A stretch of DNA of 64,000 nucleotides. Origin: Marinobacter sediminum (lineage in GTDB: Bacteria > Pseudomonadota > Gammaproteobacteria > Pseudomonadales > Oleiphilaceae). The position numbers and the translations under genes were made by a program. The notes below the pieces were generated by a model. It searched no databases, was not told the DNA's origin, and worked only from the letters and a program-made list of their open reading frames with translations. Each line of letters opens with the position of its first letter. Position 1 is the stretch's first letter. Location: positions 496,001 to 560,000 of the forward strand of contig NZ_JAGTWY010000001.1 in NCBI RefSeq assembly GCF_023657445.1, given 5' to 3'. Of this stretch, positions 16,486 to 22,929 are shown one piece after another.

Positions 16486-17655
16486 TAATGAGGTGAACGT
16501 CTGTCTCGAAACTAGTGAGCCGTCATTATGCTCACACACCATCTGCTGTTCTTGTACATCGTAACTATTCTGCGTAATTTCGTATGCTAAAAACAAGTCT
16601 TTGTCCAACGGCACTGAAGCATAGGGATTATAGTAAACATGTAATCCATCTAGATGGGACTCAACATGCTCACTCGATTGGTAGAGATAAGTATCAGATC
16701 CACAAACCAAATTCCCATCAAAGAACCTAATTGAAAAAACATCACAACCAGGTTTAATAGTTTTATGTGACCTCCCTAACATTTCGAGCCCCTCTTTAGT
16801 CATAAACTCAACAACGCCCATCTGACGGTAGCGTGTAGCACGAATATAATTTTGAATACCTGCTTGTACTACTGCTTTACCAAACATGCCTGTAGTAGAA
16901 AAAATTACGGCGCTAACTTCTTTGTAACTTGGGTTGGTGAAAATCCCCAGCTCAATTTTTTGTCCGTTGTGATTCAGAATATGACCAATACTTTCGCCAT
17001 CACCACTAGGAGGTGGCGGATTGATACCATAAAGAACTCTATTTATTGCCATATTATTCTGCGAATATGACAAGTGGTTATCAAAAGGAGCAACTGCGAT
17101 TACAAACGGGTTGCCTTTTACGTGCTCTAGATCTTTGTATGGATACTTTTTATTGTTAATCCCAACAAACAAATCTTTCTTGTCCTTGATTTTTCCAGCA
17201 AGCTTGATTGTGGATTGGTCCAAAAATTCTTCATTATCCATCGCTATAGCTGACTGTATAGACTCTTCCGAATAGTACTCTGAACTTAGGTTCTCTTTAT
17301 TATTTGAAGTGACCGCCTCAACATTTACTACACGACCGGTGCGATGCAGTAAATTAAAGTCCGGACTTTCTTTTGAGTAGTCAATATTGAATCCTAAATC
17401 AATAAAAGCTTTATTTAAATACAGCTCCCACAATGAAGAGTTAAATGAGATTTGGAAATCTTGAACAAATTTCTTTGATTCTTTTTTGCGATCGACCAAT
17501 CCTCTTGACCAGCTGTTGATCACATCGATTGTAGGCTTATAGACTTCAGAAGATATGATTCTTTTGAACAACGGGTGAAGTCTTTTCTCTTTGACTGCTA
17601 GTTTGAATAGTTCCAAAATATACTCTAGTCTCTGATAGCCAGTGTTTATTCGCAT
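16480..17655 (-). CDS. Cassette-encoded protein of unknown function, AT-rich
   Basis: A 391-residue soluble protein of no recognised family. The gene is much richer in A and T than its neighbours. The segment ESPDFNLLHRTGRVVNVEAV (about residues 96-115) recalls the PD...(D/E)xK layout of restriction-endonuclease-fold proteins, with Asp98-Phe and Glu-Ala-Val in the second position, but the Lys is missing, so the match is weak. The apparent start ATG is formed by the attC core GTTATGC, and no ribosome site is visible. Its stop lies in the core of attC 6. It is alone in its cassette. A defence nuclease is one option; nothing proves it. Confidence 0.6.
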   Translation of the reverse strand: MRINTGYQRLEYILELFKLAVKEKRLHPLFKRIISSEVYKPTIDVINSWSRGLVDRKKESKKFVQDFQISFNSSLWELYLNKAFIDLGFNIDYSKESPDFNLLHRTGRVVNVEAVTSNNKENLSSEYYSEESIQSAIAMDNEEFLDQSTIKLAGKIKDKKDLFVGINNKKYPYKDLEHVKGNPFVIAVAPFDNHLSYSQNNMAINRVLYGINPPPPSGDGESIGHILNHNGQKIELGIFTNPSYKEVSAVIFSTTGMFGKAVVQAGIQNYIRATRYRQMGVVEFMTKEGLEMLGRSHKTIKPGCDVFSIRFFDGNLVCGSDTYLYQSSEHVESHLDGLHVYYNPYASVPLDKDLFLAYEITQNSYDVQEQQMVCEHNDGSLVSRQTFTSLA

Positions 17656-17724
17656 AACGCTTTTTTCAACGGAAAATTGGGAGCGCAGCGAGTAATTTTT
17701 CCGCGTACAGCAACTGGTTATGTG
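17652..17724 (-). other. attC site 5
   Basis: Minus-strand cores ACATAAC (17718-17724) and GTTATGC (17652-17658), with arms GCGGAAAAATTAC and AATTTTCCGTTG pairing and a CTCGCTGCGCTCCC hairpin between. It follows the two-gene DUF6932 cassette; the next cassette's start codon lies in its 3' core. Confidence 0.85.
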
Positions 17725-17725
17725 C

Positions 17726-18661
17726 TCATTCTCCGAACCGGAGAAACTCTAACAGACGAATTACTTCTCTGGGCGGTCTATTTAAGGGAGCCACGGTTTT
17801 TATTGAAACCCTAGTTAGGCATTTATTACCAATCGCACTATCAGACACGTTTGCAAACTGCTCGACAGCTTCTTTTGTAGCTGATCCATAAAAAAGTTTC
17901 CCGGCACGATCAGCTAACTCAAACTTTCGATGCTCTGGCAAAAAGCCTACCAGGGTGCCTTCTATTTCAGTTGTCTTTTCTTCAATACTTGTCGCTTCTG
18001 TTCTTATTTTCGCTCGATGTATTGATGGACCGTCAAGAGTAAAATCGAGTTCCTTTTCTACAATACGTATAGTCGCTTTACTCGAATCCAGATTATTGAA
18101 AAGGTCCCGAAGAGCAATTAGTGTTCTTGGCTCGAGGTCTTCTAGAAGAGCCTCAAAAACAGCGTCATCTTGGGCGGCAGAATCCCTAAGCAAAAAAGCA
18201 GCCTTATCTATAACATGGGATAACTCTGATGATTCTAGCTGCATTTGCTCACTCATCTCATCAAGGACGAATCCAAACGAACCTCTCGCCAAACCGGTAA
18301 CCATTAATCCAGAATTTGCCTTGAGAGGAACCTTTCCTCTTTCACCTAGCGCACCTACTTCATTGCTGGCAAATACCTTAGCGATTAAATTCTGAAACTG
18401 CTCCAATGCCATGCCTGCAAATTCTGCAGCAATCCCCTTTGAACCAAGCACAGGCTGACCACCAAAAAATAGAGCAACACTGGCGCTATTATCGGCTAAC
18501 GTTTCCTCTTTAAGTGATTCTAACTTGCTCGATAATTCCCCGATTCGATGTTCAAACTGCATTTCTCCTACGATATCGCCTGATTCATGGGCACTAGTAA
18601 GCAGCTCATTCAAAGTAGCAATTTCAGAAGATAGGCTATCAATACTCAGTTTCTTAGGCAT
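17726..18661 (-). CDS. Cassette-encoded protein, partner of the DUF6932-like gene
   Basis: A 311-residue protein with no recognised family. Residues 1-50 are likely coiled coil (SIDSLSSEIATLNELL, GELSSKLESLKEE). Residues 60-130 form a second domain with FFGGQPVLGSKGIAAEFAG and ANSGLMVTGLARGSFGFVLDE. The C-terminal 100 residues (KELDFTLDGPSIHRAKI, EGTLVGFLPEHRKFELAD) look like a beta-rich small domain. The ATG overlaps the last eight bases of the upstream gene (ATGCCTAA), and GGGAGG sits six bases before it, so the two proteins are made together. This conserved-looking pairing suggests a two-component module whose function is not known to me. Confidence 0.65.
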   Translation of the reverse strand: MPKKLSIDSLSSEIATLNELLTSAHESGDIVGEMQFEHRIGELSSKLESLKEETLADNSASVALFFGGQPVLGSKGIAAEFAGMALEQFQNLIAKVFASNEVGALGERGKVPLKANSGLMVTGLARGSFGFVLDEMSEQMQLESSELSHVIDKAAFLLRDSAAQDDAVFEALLEDLEPRTLIALRDLFNNLDSSKATIRIVEKELDFTLDGPSIHRAKIRTEATSIEEKTTEIEGTLVGFLPEHRKFELADRAGKLFYGSATKEAVEQFANVSDSAIGNKCLTRVSIKTVAPLNRPPREVIRLLEFLRFGE

Positions 18662-19223
18662 TGCCTGCCTCCCTATCTAAAATCTCCAGCGCCTCATCAT
18701 CCCCGCACAGAATGGGAATCTCAACCAATCCCTTCCATAGGTACGATTCGCGTTGGTGCGAGAACAGCCCAAACCAGTATCGCGTATTACTAACCACGTG
18801 TAGCGGATGCGTATTCAAATCAACAAAATACGCGTCGCAATAGAATTTTTGCTTTGCCTCATTAGGAAGAAATAGATCTGTGTTTCCACTCACTATTCTT
18901 TTCCATTGCTCCAAGTCATTGGTTGGCCTCAAAGCGAAAGTGACTATATCTACATCCGCTGGTGGCCTGCCACGATTTAGCTCTACGTCCTCTACAAAGC
19001 TACCATCAAGCCACTGAAACCCGTTTGAAATACCGACTTGCTTAAGTTTCCTTCGATATTCCAGCAGGCCCCTAAGTATAGTTCTCCTTTCAGGAGAGTG
19101 AGCGTAACGAAGGACAAACTCAGATATCGTTGTTTTATAGGGTGCCATACCAGCAGGATCGGTTGGTCCTTGCTCTGGTATAAATGGAGGCAATACTCCT
19201 GATTGATTTAATTCTGGTATCAC
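18654..19223 (-). CDS. DUF6932-like nucleotidyltransferase-fold protein
   Basis: A 189-residue protein. LDGSFVEDVE followed 14 or so residues later by ADVDIVTF is the GS...DxD catalytic pattern of the polymerase-beta nucleotidyltransferase fold, and the opening MIPELNQSGVLPPFIPE is the signature start of DUF6932 proteins as I remember them. The start is GTG 19223 with GGGAG eight bases upstream. Small proteins of this fold act in MNT/HEPN toxin-antitoxin pairs, in antibiotic modification and in phage defence. It is the first gene of a two-gene cassette and overlaps its partner by eight bases. Confidence 0.7.
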   Translation of the reverse strand: MIPELNQSGVLPPFIPEQGPTDPAGMAPYKTTISEFVLRYAHSPERRTILRGLLEYRRKLKQVGISNGFQWLDGSFVEDVELNRGRPPADVDIVTFALRPTNDLEQWKRIVSGNTDLFLPNEAKQKFYCDAYFVDLNTHPLHVVSNTRYWFGLFSHQRESYLWKGLVEIPILCGDDEALEILDREAGNA

Positions 19224-19260
19224 TCTTCAAACTCCCTATGACTTCTCAGGTAACTCAGCT

Positions 19261-19345
19261 GCCTAACGCCGAAAATAAGCGGCGGCCCGACAGGGCCGTC
19301 CGGTGGAGGCCGAAGGCCGGAACGAACTTAATTGATTTGTTAAGT
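19261..19345 (-). other. attC site 4
   Basis: Minus-strand cores ACTTAAC (19339-19345) and GTTAGGC (19261-19267); the latter fits GTTRRRY exactly. The inner arms GGCCGGAC-type sequences pair. The stop TAA of the DUF3291 gene lies inside the first core. It shares blocks with attC 3 (CGGTGGAGGCC, GGCCGGAACGAA). Confidence 0.9.
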
Positions 19346-19837
19346 GGCTGGACATTCACCACCCAAAGTATCGGTCTGCACGCTGGCCAATTCACTGGGA
19401 GCCGGGAAGGCTTTTTTGAACGTGAAAGCCTCGGCGGTTGGTCCGTGCTCTCTCAGGGTGTTTAGTTTTCGCGCTGCTTCTTCGACTGACGGAATATGAC
19501 CGGCAGGCACCCACCAAAGAACCATGTATGCCTCACCCATTTTGTGGAACCACTCTTTTTTGCGACGCATGATCTCAACGTGGGCAGACCGATAAACGTA
19601 ATTATGCAAAGCCTCGACCGAATCCCAGAGAGAAAGATTCACGATCTTATCTGAGCCGAAATAATCAATGCCGGTGGCATCACCTTCTTCGGTTTGCAAG
19701 CGCCAGACGAAACCAGGGGAATCCTCAGCCAACGCGTTGATCCTGTCCAAATTCTCGACGAAATCTGAAAGCTGAGGCGAATCTATTGGAGCCATCAGAG
19801 TGGCAATGTTTAGCTGGGCAATTTGATACTTGCTCAC
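19340..19837 (-). CDS. DUF3291 protein (cassette-encoded)
   Basis: A 165-residue protein of the DUF3291 family, an alpha/beta-barrel monooxygenase-like domain. Diagnostic stretches are IAQLNIATL, FVENLDRINALAEDSPGFVW, IVNLSLWDSVEAL, REHGPTAEAF and the MVLWWVPAGHIPSVEEA segment. The start is GTG 19837, because GGAGG lies five bases upstream; a longer frame from 19870 begins inside attC and has no ribosome site. No activity is known for the family, though antibiotic-biosynthesis-type monooxygenases are relatives by fold. It is the sole gene of its cassette. Confidence 0.82.
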   Translation of the reverse strand: MSKYQIAQLNIATLMAPIDSPQLSDFVENLDRINALAEDSPGFVWRLQTEEGDATGIDYFGSDKIVNLSLWDSVEALHNYVYRSAHVEIMRRKKEWFHKMGEAYMVLWWVPAGHIPSVEEAARKLNTLREHGPTAEAFTFKKAFPAPSELASVQTDTLGGECPAT

Positions 19838-19855
19838 AGTTTCCTCCTTGAAAAC

Positions 19856-19940
19856 ACCTAACGCCTGCATAAACGGCGCCCGACTAGGGCGGCCGGTGGA
19901 GGCCCAAGGGGCCGGAACGAATTTGATGCAATTGTTAAGT
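19856..19940 (-). other. attC site 3
   Basis: Minus-strand cores ACTTAAC (19934-19940) and GTTAGGT (19856-19862). The inner segments GGCGCCCG/CGGGC-type arms and GGCCCAAGGGGCC pair. It follows the small membrane-protein gene and precedes the DUF3291 cassette. Confidence 0.88.
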
Positions 19941-19941
19941 T

Positions 19942-20268
19942 CTACTTTCCGCCTCTCACCTTATTCAGATAAAAGTCTGAAATTTCTTTTTTCGCACTCT
20001 TATTAGCTTGGAATAACCGAAAGCCGAAATGCAGACACAGCAAGAGGATAGGAATGAGTGCGTACTGAAGACCGATACCGAAACCTATACCTAGCCTGAA
20101 CTGACTTTCCTCCTCGCTAGTCAAACCTGGAGGAACTTCCATGAAAAACTGACCGTAGGCTAAACCCGCAAGCCAAAAAACAAGCAAAATCAGTCCGCCG
20201 CGAAAGAAAAATTGAGAAGCGGAGGGTGCATGCTTTTTGTAAATGGCTTTCAAATCTATCTCAGACAT
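19942..20268 (-). CDS. Cassette-encoded small membrane protein
   Basis: A 108-residue protein with two membrane segments (FFFRGGLILLVFWLAGLAYG and LGIGFGIGLQYALIPILLLC) joined by a short acidic loop (VPPGLTSEEESQF), and a Lys-rich C-terminus that should lie in the cytoplasm. AAGGAA stands four bases before the ATG. No family is recognised. It lies 54 bases after the DUF4145-like gene with only a lone attC-like core between, so the two may now share one cassette. Confidence 0.6.
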   Translation of the reverse strand: MSEIDLKAIYKKHAPSASQFFFRGGLILLVFWLAGLAYGQFFMEVPPGLTSEEESQFRLGIGFGIGLQYALIPILLLCLHFGFRLFQANKSAKKEISDFYLNKVRGGK

Positions 20269-20290
20269 TGGATTCCTTAGTTGATCGTAA

Positions 20291-20297
20291 ACTTAAC
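20291..20297 (-). other. Lone attC-like core between two cassette genes
   Basis: GTTAAGT on the minus strand fits the 3' core GTTRRRY, but no paired 5' core or palindrome lies within the 54-base gap. It may be the remains of an attC deleted when two cassettes fused, or chance. Confidence 0.3.
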
Positions 20298-20322
20298 AGC
20301 TTATTAAATTTTACTGAGCGCA

Positions 20323-21003
20323 CTACTCCATTTCTCTCAAATATTTCTCAGTGAGCAGTTCGTTTAGTATCCAAGCGGCCGTCAGACGTAGGAGAACTTT
20401 TAAGTCACTAAGATCCTTCTCTTCCCATTTTCGAACATAGTGGGTTTCGTCGTTTCCTATCCATGCTGCCCGAGAAGCACACGCCTTTACATTGGCGTCG
20501 CTGCAGTATTCGTTAATACAGGCACCAAGCATTTTCTTTTTAATAGCGCTAGCGTCATCTGGATGCTTATGCATTGCATAGTCTTTTATCAGAAATTCTA
20601 GAGCCTTACGAAAACCACAACCAGCGATTTGATCAAGCTGAAAACCTTCTGCGGCGGAGCTTTGAGCCAAAACTTTATGATAACTGGGGGACAATTCCTT
20701 TAGCTCATCAGCTGTATCTGGCTCAACCGACTTGCGCGGAAGACAGTTTCTTAGGTAGTAGTCACCTTGGGGGTAACGGGTCCGATAATCTCTATTTTGA
20801 GTATAAGATGCGATAAAAGCCCACTGACATTCATTGCGGGGACAGGAATAGAGAATCTGAAGAGTGTTTCCTCCATCAAGATCAGATCTTGAAATCAGAT
20901 TACTCCCTATATTTGAGGGACTTACACCGTGGTGGCATATCGGGCACTCGTCAGGATCCCGATCATATGTGAAAGACTGTTCAAATATCTGTATCCGCGG
21001 CAT
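20323..21003 (-). CDS. DUF4145-like protein with N-terminal zinc ribbon (cassette-encoded)
   Basis: A 226-residue protein. The N-terminus has CPIC (residues about 20-23) and a later CPRNEC pair, a likely zinc ribbon. Residues 105-225 match DUF4145: QLDQIAGCGFRKALEFLIKD, then LGACINEYC and AAWIGNDETHYVRKWEEKD. DUF4145 is a HEPN-related helical domain seen in restriction and defence proteins. AGGGAGAAGGA is an excellent ribosome site. It is the first gene after attC 2. The catalytic HEPN motif is not obvious, so it may be a sensor or scaffold and not an RNase. Confidence 0.75.
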   Translation of the reverse strand: MPRIQIFEQSFTYDRDPDECPICHHGVSPSNIGSNLISRSDLDGGNTLQILYSCPRNECQWAFIASYTQNRDYRTRYPQGDYYLRNCLPRKSVEPDTADELKELSPSYHKVLAQSSAAEGFQLDQIAGCGFRKALEFLIKDYAMHKHPDDASAIKKKMLGACINEYCSDANVKACASRAAWIGNDETHYVRKWEEKDLSDLKVLLRLTAAWILNELLTEKYLREME

Positions 21004-21014
21004 TCCTTCTCCCT

Positions 21015-21098
21015 ATTTAACGCCGCCAGCATGCGCGCCTTTGGAGTGGAGGCGAAGCCGCAACGAAAAAGGCGTCGCCGTGCCTGGCCTTGTTATGC
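21015..21098 (-). other. attC site 2
   Basis: Minus-strand cores GCATAAC (21092-21098) and GTTAAAT (21015-21021). Arms GGCACGGCGACGCC and GGCGCGCATGC pair. The stop of the GIY-YIG-like gene is inside the first core. It is a near copy of attC 7. Confidence 0.88.
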
Positions 21099-21569
21099 GC
21101 TGATCGCATCGGTGCGGACCTTGGTTTTCGTATAGTTTATTGGCGGATACTCGCAGTGATTCTGAAAATACCACCAAAGAAACTGTCCTTCCGCTTGGAG
21201 CAAAGAGGTTCCAGACTTTGTTTTCCCGAACTTTTCATAATCACAGAAGGCAATTTCTATCGGGCCATAACTATCTATAATCTCACCAAACTTCAGTGAA
21301 TTAGCGTTTGACGTTGCATGAAGATTTGCATAGCGAAAATATCTTGATTTAAAACTGGTCTTTGTTTGACCGATATATAGAATGCGACTTTCGCCCCGAA
21401 GACGAGGCACAGGCTTCGAGGACAAAAGAAAATAAATTATGCCTTTTGATTTTGCAGCTTCTATAGAGCCATATACTTTTTCAAATGCACTCGTTGAAAG
21501 CTCGTCAATTTGACCTGGCAATCTTTCAAACCCATTAACGAGTGGGTATAGGTCGTCCTTAGTGAGCAA
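21093..21569 (-). CDS. GIY-YIG-like nuclease domain protein (cassette-encoded)
   Basis: A 158-residue protein. KGIIYFLLSSK and RILYIGQTKTSFKSRYFRY correspond to the GIY and YIG strands followed by the conserved Arg; the acid in SLLQAEGQFLWWYFQ is a good candidate for the metal-binding Glu of this fold. GIY-YIG domains cut DNA in repair, restriction and homing enzymes. The start is TTG 21569: it follows the upstream stop (TAG 21572-21574) by two bases and has GGAGGAGAG in front; a longer frame from 21629 would overlap the upstream gene by 58 bases. The upstream gene is a partner in the same cassette. Confidence 0.7.
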   Translation of the reverse strand: MLTKDDLYPLVNGFERLPGQIDELSTSAFEKVYGSIEAAKSKGIIYFLLSSKPVPRLRGESRILYIGQTKTSFKSRYFRYANLHATSNANSLKFGEIIDSYGPIEIAFCDYEKFGKTKSGTSLLQAEGQFLWWYFQNHCEYPPINYTKTKVRTDAISA

Positions 21570-21571
21570 GG

Positions 21572-21925
21572 CTACTCTCCTCCTGCAGCTGAATGATGTG
21601 AAAGATGTGTTGATCCATTCGGCAGCCATTCAATACTCAGTTTACCGCCAGCAAAACGAACAACCCCCTCCTTCCTGGGCTGCTCATTACATTGGCCTCG
21701 GTATTGAATGAAGTCATCAAGCAGCTCAATCAAATGAAGCTTAAAGCCGGAATTTGTGACCTGATCGAATACATCTTCCTCTAGAGTCCAAGATGTACCA
21801 CTCAGGCGGTCTTCATCCTCTTCAGCGCTAAAAACCACTTCGCCTTTAACCTTTACAATCTCTGAGTGTTGCTGGGCAAGCATACCCAAGCGAGTGCTTT
21901 CAAAGTCCGGATCAAAATTCGACAT
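21572..21925 (-). CDS. Cassette-encoded hypothetical protein, partner of the GIY-YIG gene
   Basis: A 117-residue acidic protein (MSNFDPDFESTRLGMLAQ, FSAEEDEDRLSGTSWTLEED). The C-terminal part has a strand pattern RFAGGKLSIEWLPNGS. No family is recognised. AGGAAGAG lies three to four bases before the ATG. Its last codons form the ribosome site of the GIY-YIG gene, so expression is coupled. An acidic partner beside a DNA-cutting fold may be an inhibitor or DNA mimic, but this is speculation. Confidence 0.6.
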   Translation of the reverse strand: MSNFDPDFESTRLGMLAQQHSEIVKVKGEVVFSAEEDEDRLSGTSWTLEEDVFDQVTNSGFKLHLIELLDDFIQYRGQCNEQPRKEGVVRFAGGKLSIEWLPNGSTHLSHHSAAGGE

Positions 21926-21990
21926 TTCTCTTCCTTTTGGTGACTTTTCTCAGCTTACCCGTTCAGAACGACAAGCTGTGTCGCCTCGAT

Positions 21991-22068
21991 GCATAACGCT
22001 CGCCATCACCGGTGACATAACCGCAGCGAAGCGGAGGTTTTGGCATCCGGTGCATGGCCTGGTTATGC
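21991..22068 (-). other. attC site 1 (first in array)
   Basis: Minus-strand cores GCATAAC (22062-22068) and GTTATGC (21991-21997) with arms CATGCACCGGATGCC and GTCACCGGTGATGG and a CCTCCGCTTCGCTGCGG hairpin. The stop of the nucleotidyltransferase-like gene lies in the first core. Confidence 0.9.
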
Positions 22069-22530
22069 GCTCTCACGGATAGCACGGATATCCTCGATAT
22101 CCACCGGACGTGAGAGCGCAGATTTATACTGGACCAGATCGTCCTTCAGCATAAGGGGAAGCTCAAGACCCAGCAAATGCACCGTCGCATGGCGAGAAAA
22201 ATCTATGTTGAGCGGAACCCAAGTCTCGTTGCCTGAATCGAAGATCCACGGACCGTCAGCGTTACCTACCTCCACCTTGATGCCTTCATACTTGAACTGG
22301 ACGTAGGTTAGATCCCAGCCTTCTTCTTGGCGGTGAGCGGCTGCTTTGGATACAAATTCCTGGCCGGCCTGAACCACTGACGAAAAGTGTTCACCAGGGA
22401 CGAAAAGGTCGATGTCATTCAAATCACGCTCTGAGCCATATCCCTTTGCAGCGAGTCCTCCGCAGATCAGGAAGGGGATATTCCTATCTCTCAGTAACCC
22501 CACAATCCATTGGGCTGCTAAATGATGCAC
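22063..22530 (-). CDS. Nucleotidyltransferase-fold protein (cassette-encoded)
   Basis: A 155-residue protein. ICGGLAAKGYGSERDLNDID is the GG.A...G..R...DID pattern of AbiEii/aminoglycoside-nucleotidyltransferase-like proteins, with the third acid probably in IKVEVGNADG. The C-terminus DLVQYKSALSRPVDIEDI fits the helix that closes this fold. Such proteins act as antitoxins, toxins or drug-modifying enzymes. GTG 22530 is chosen since AAGGAGG stands directly before it; a longer frame to 22587 would run through the cassette boundary. It is the first cassette next to the array's presumed attI end. Confidence 0.7.
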   Translation of the reverse strand: MHHLAAQWIVGLLRDRNIPFLICGGLAAKGYGSERDLNDIDLFVPGEHFSSVVQAGQEFVSKAAAHRQEEGWDLTYVQFKYEGIKVEVGNADGPWIFDSGNETWVPLNIDFSRHATVHLLGLELPLMLKDDLVQYKSALSRPVDIEDIRAIRESA

Positions 22531-22545
22531 GCCTCCTCCTTTTGC

Positions 22546-22552
22546 GCATAAC
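22546..22552 (-). other. Cassette boundary core at the array head
   Basis: GTTATGC on the minus strand, identical to the 3' cores of attC 1, 5 and 7, stands just before the ribosome site of the first cassette gene. No attC palindrome lies upstream of it, so it marks either the attI-cassette junction or a truncated attC. Confidence 0.6.
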
Positions 22553-22672
22553 AGCGTATTCAACGAACGCGTTCGTAAAGCACGCATTCGTATAATTCCA
22601 GTCCCAGCCGCCTTTCTGATTTCTTAAACCTCAATGAAACCAAAACGTTACCAAAAACCTTAACGGCTACCG

Positions 22673-22733
22673 CCGGAGTGATACGCCCCCTCCAACTCAC
22701 AAATCCTTGCAGCGTCAGGGCGTATAACTCCAG
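22673..22733. repeat. Inverted repeat with GGAGTKATACGCCC arms
   Basis: CCGGAGTGATACGCCC (22673 on) and GGGCGTATAACTCCAG (to 22733) pair with about two mismatches around a 30-base loop. The arms share GTATAACTCC with the palindrome at 22792-22825 and with TATAATTCC at 22590-22600, so a small repeat family is concentrated here. Confidence 0.65.
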
Positions 22734-22791
22734 AACTCAAATCCACTACCCTAAACATATCAGAGAGTTATAGGTTTTGCGCGGAAGTCGG

Positions 22792-22825
22792 CCGGAGTTT
22801 TGCGAACGCGTTCGTATAACTCCGG
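22792..22825. repeat. 34-bp near-perfect palindrome centred on GAACGCGTTC
   Basis: CCGGAGTTTTGCGAACG and CGTTCGTATAACTCCGG are inverted copies with two mismatches. The centre GAACGCGTTCG is also found at 22563-22576. It might be an operator, a REP-type element or a folded recombination substrate. Confidence 0.7.
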
Positions 22826-22839
22826 CCATTCAGGCGGGC

Positions 22840-22929
22840 TTATCTGTCCAGCTGCGCCCCGGCCTGGTACTCAATCACCCGTGTCTCGAAGAAGTTCTTC
22901 TCCTTGCACAGGGTGGACTTGCCAGGGTG
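22840..22929 (-). pseudogene. Remnant of a class I ribonucleotide reductase beta gene (3' tail)
   Basis: A 29-codon frame ending in TAA reads LCKEKNFFETRVIEYQAGA and then QLDR. KEKNFFETRVxEYQ is the C-terminal tail of class Ia ribonucleotide reductase beta subunits of the Pseudomonas type, as I remember it; this tail docks in the alpha subunit. An in-frame stop at 22930-22932 cuts it off, and no start or body of the gene is present. It is probably a leftover of rearrangement at the integron end. Confidence 0.55.

Larger units (their letters stand above)
14950..22552 (-). mobile_element. Integron gene-cassette array without an integrase (CALIN)
   Basis: Eight imperfect palindromes of 72-85 bp, each with a 5' RYYYAAC and a 3' GTT core on the minus strand, lie immediately after the stop codons of minus-strand genes. 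This is the integron cassette/attC layout. All point the same way, so the attI end would lie at the high-coordinate side, where a lone GTTATGC core (22546-22552) stands. No tyrosine recombinase of the IntI type is encoded in the window. Several cassette genes are visibly more AT-rich than the flanking operons. Proteins encoded include HEPN-like, nucleotidyltransferase-like, GIY-YIG-like, DUF3291, DUF4145 and unknown membrane proteins. Confidence 0.88.

Noticed and set aside
20269..20322. Possible attC between the small membrane-protein and DUF4145 genes
   Set aside because: Only one core is present and the gap is too short for a full site; recorded only as a lone core.
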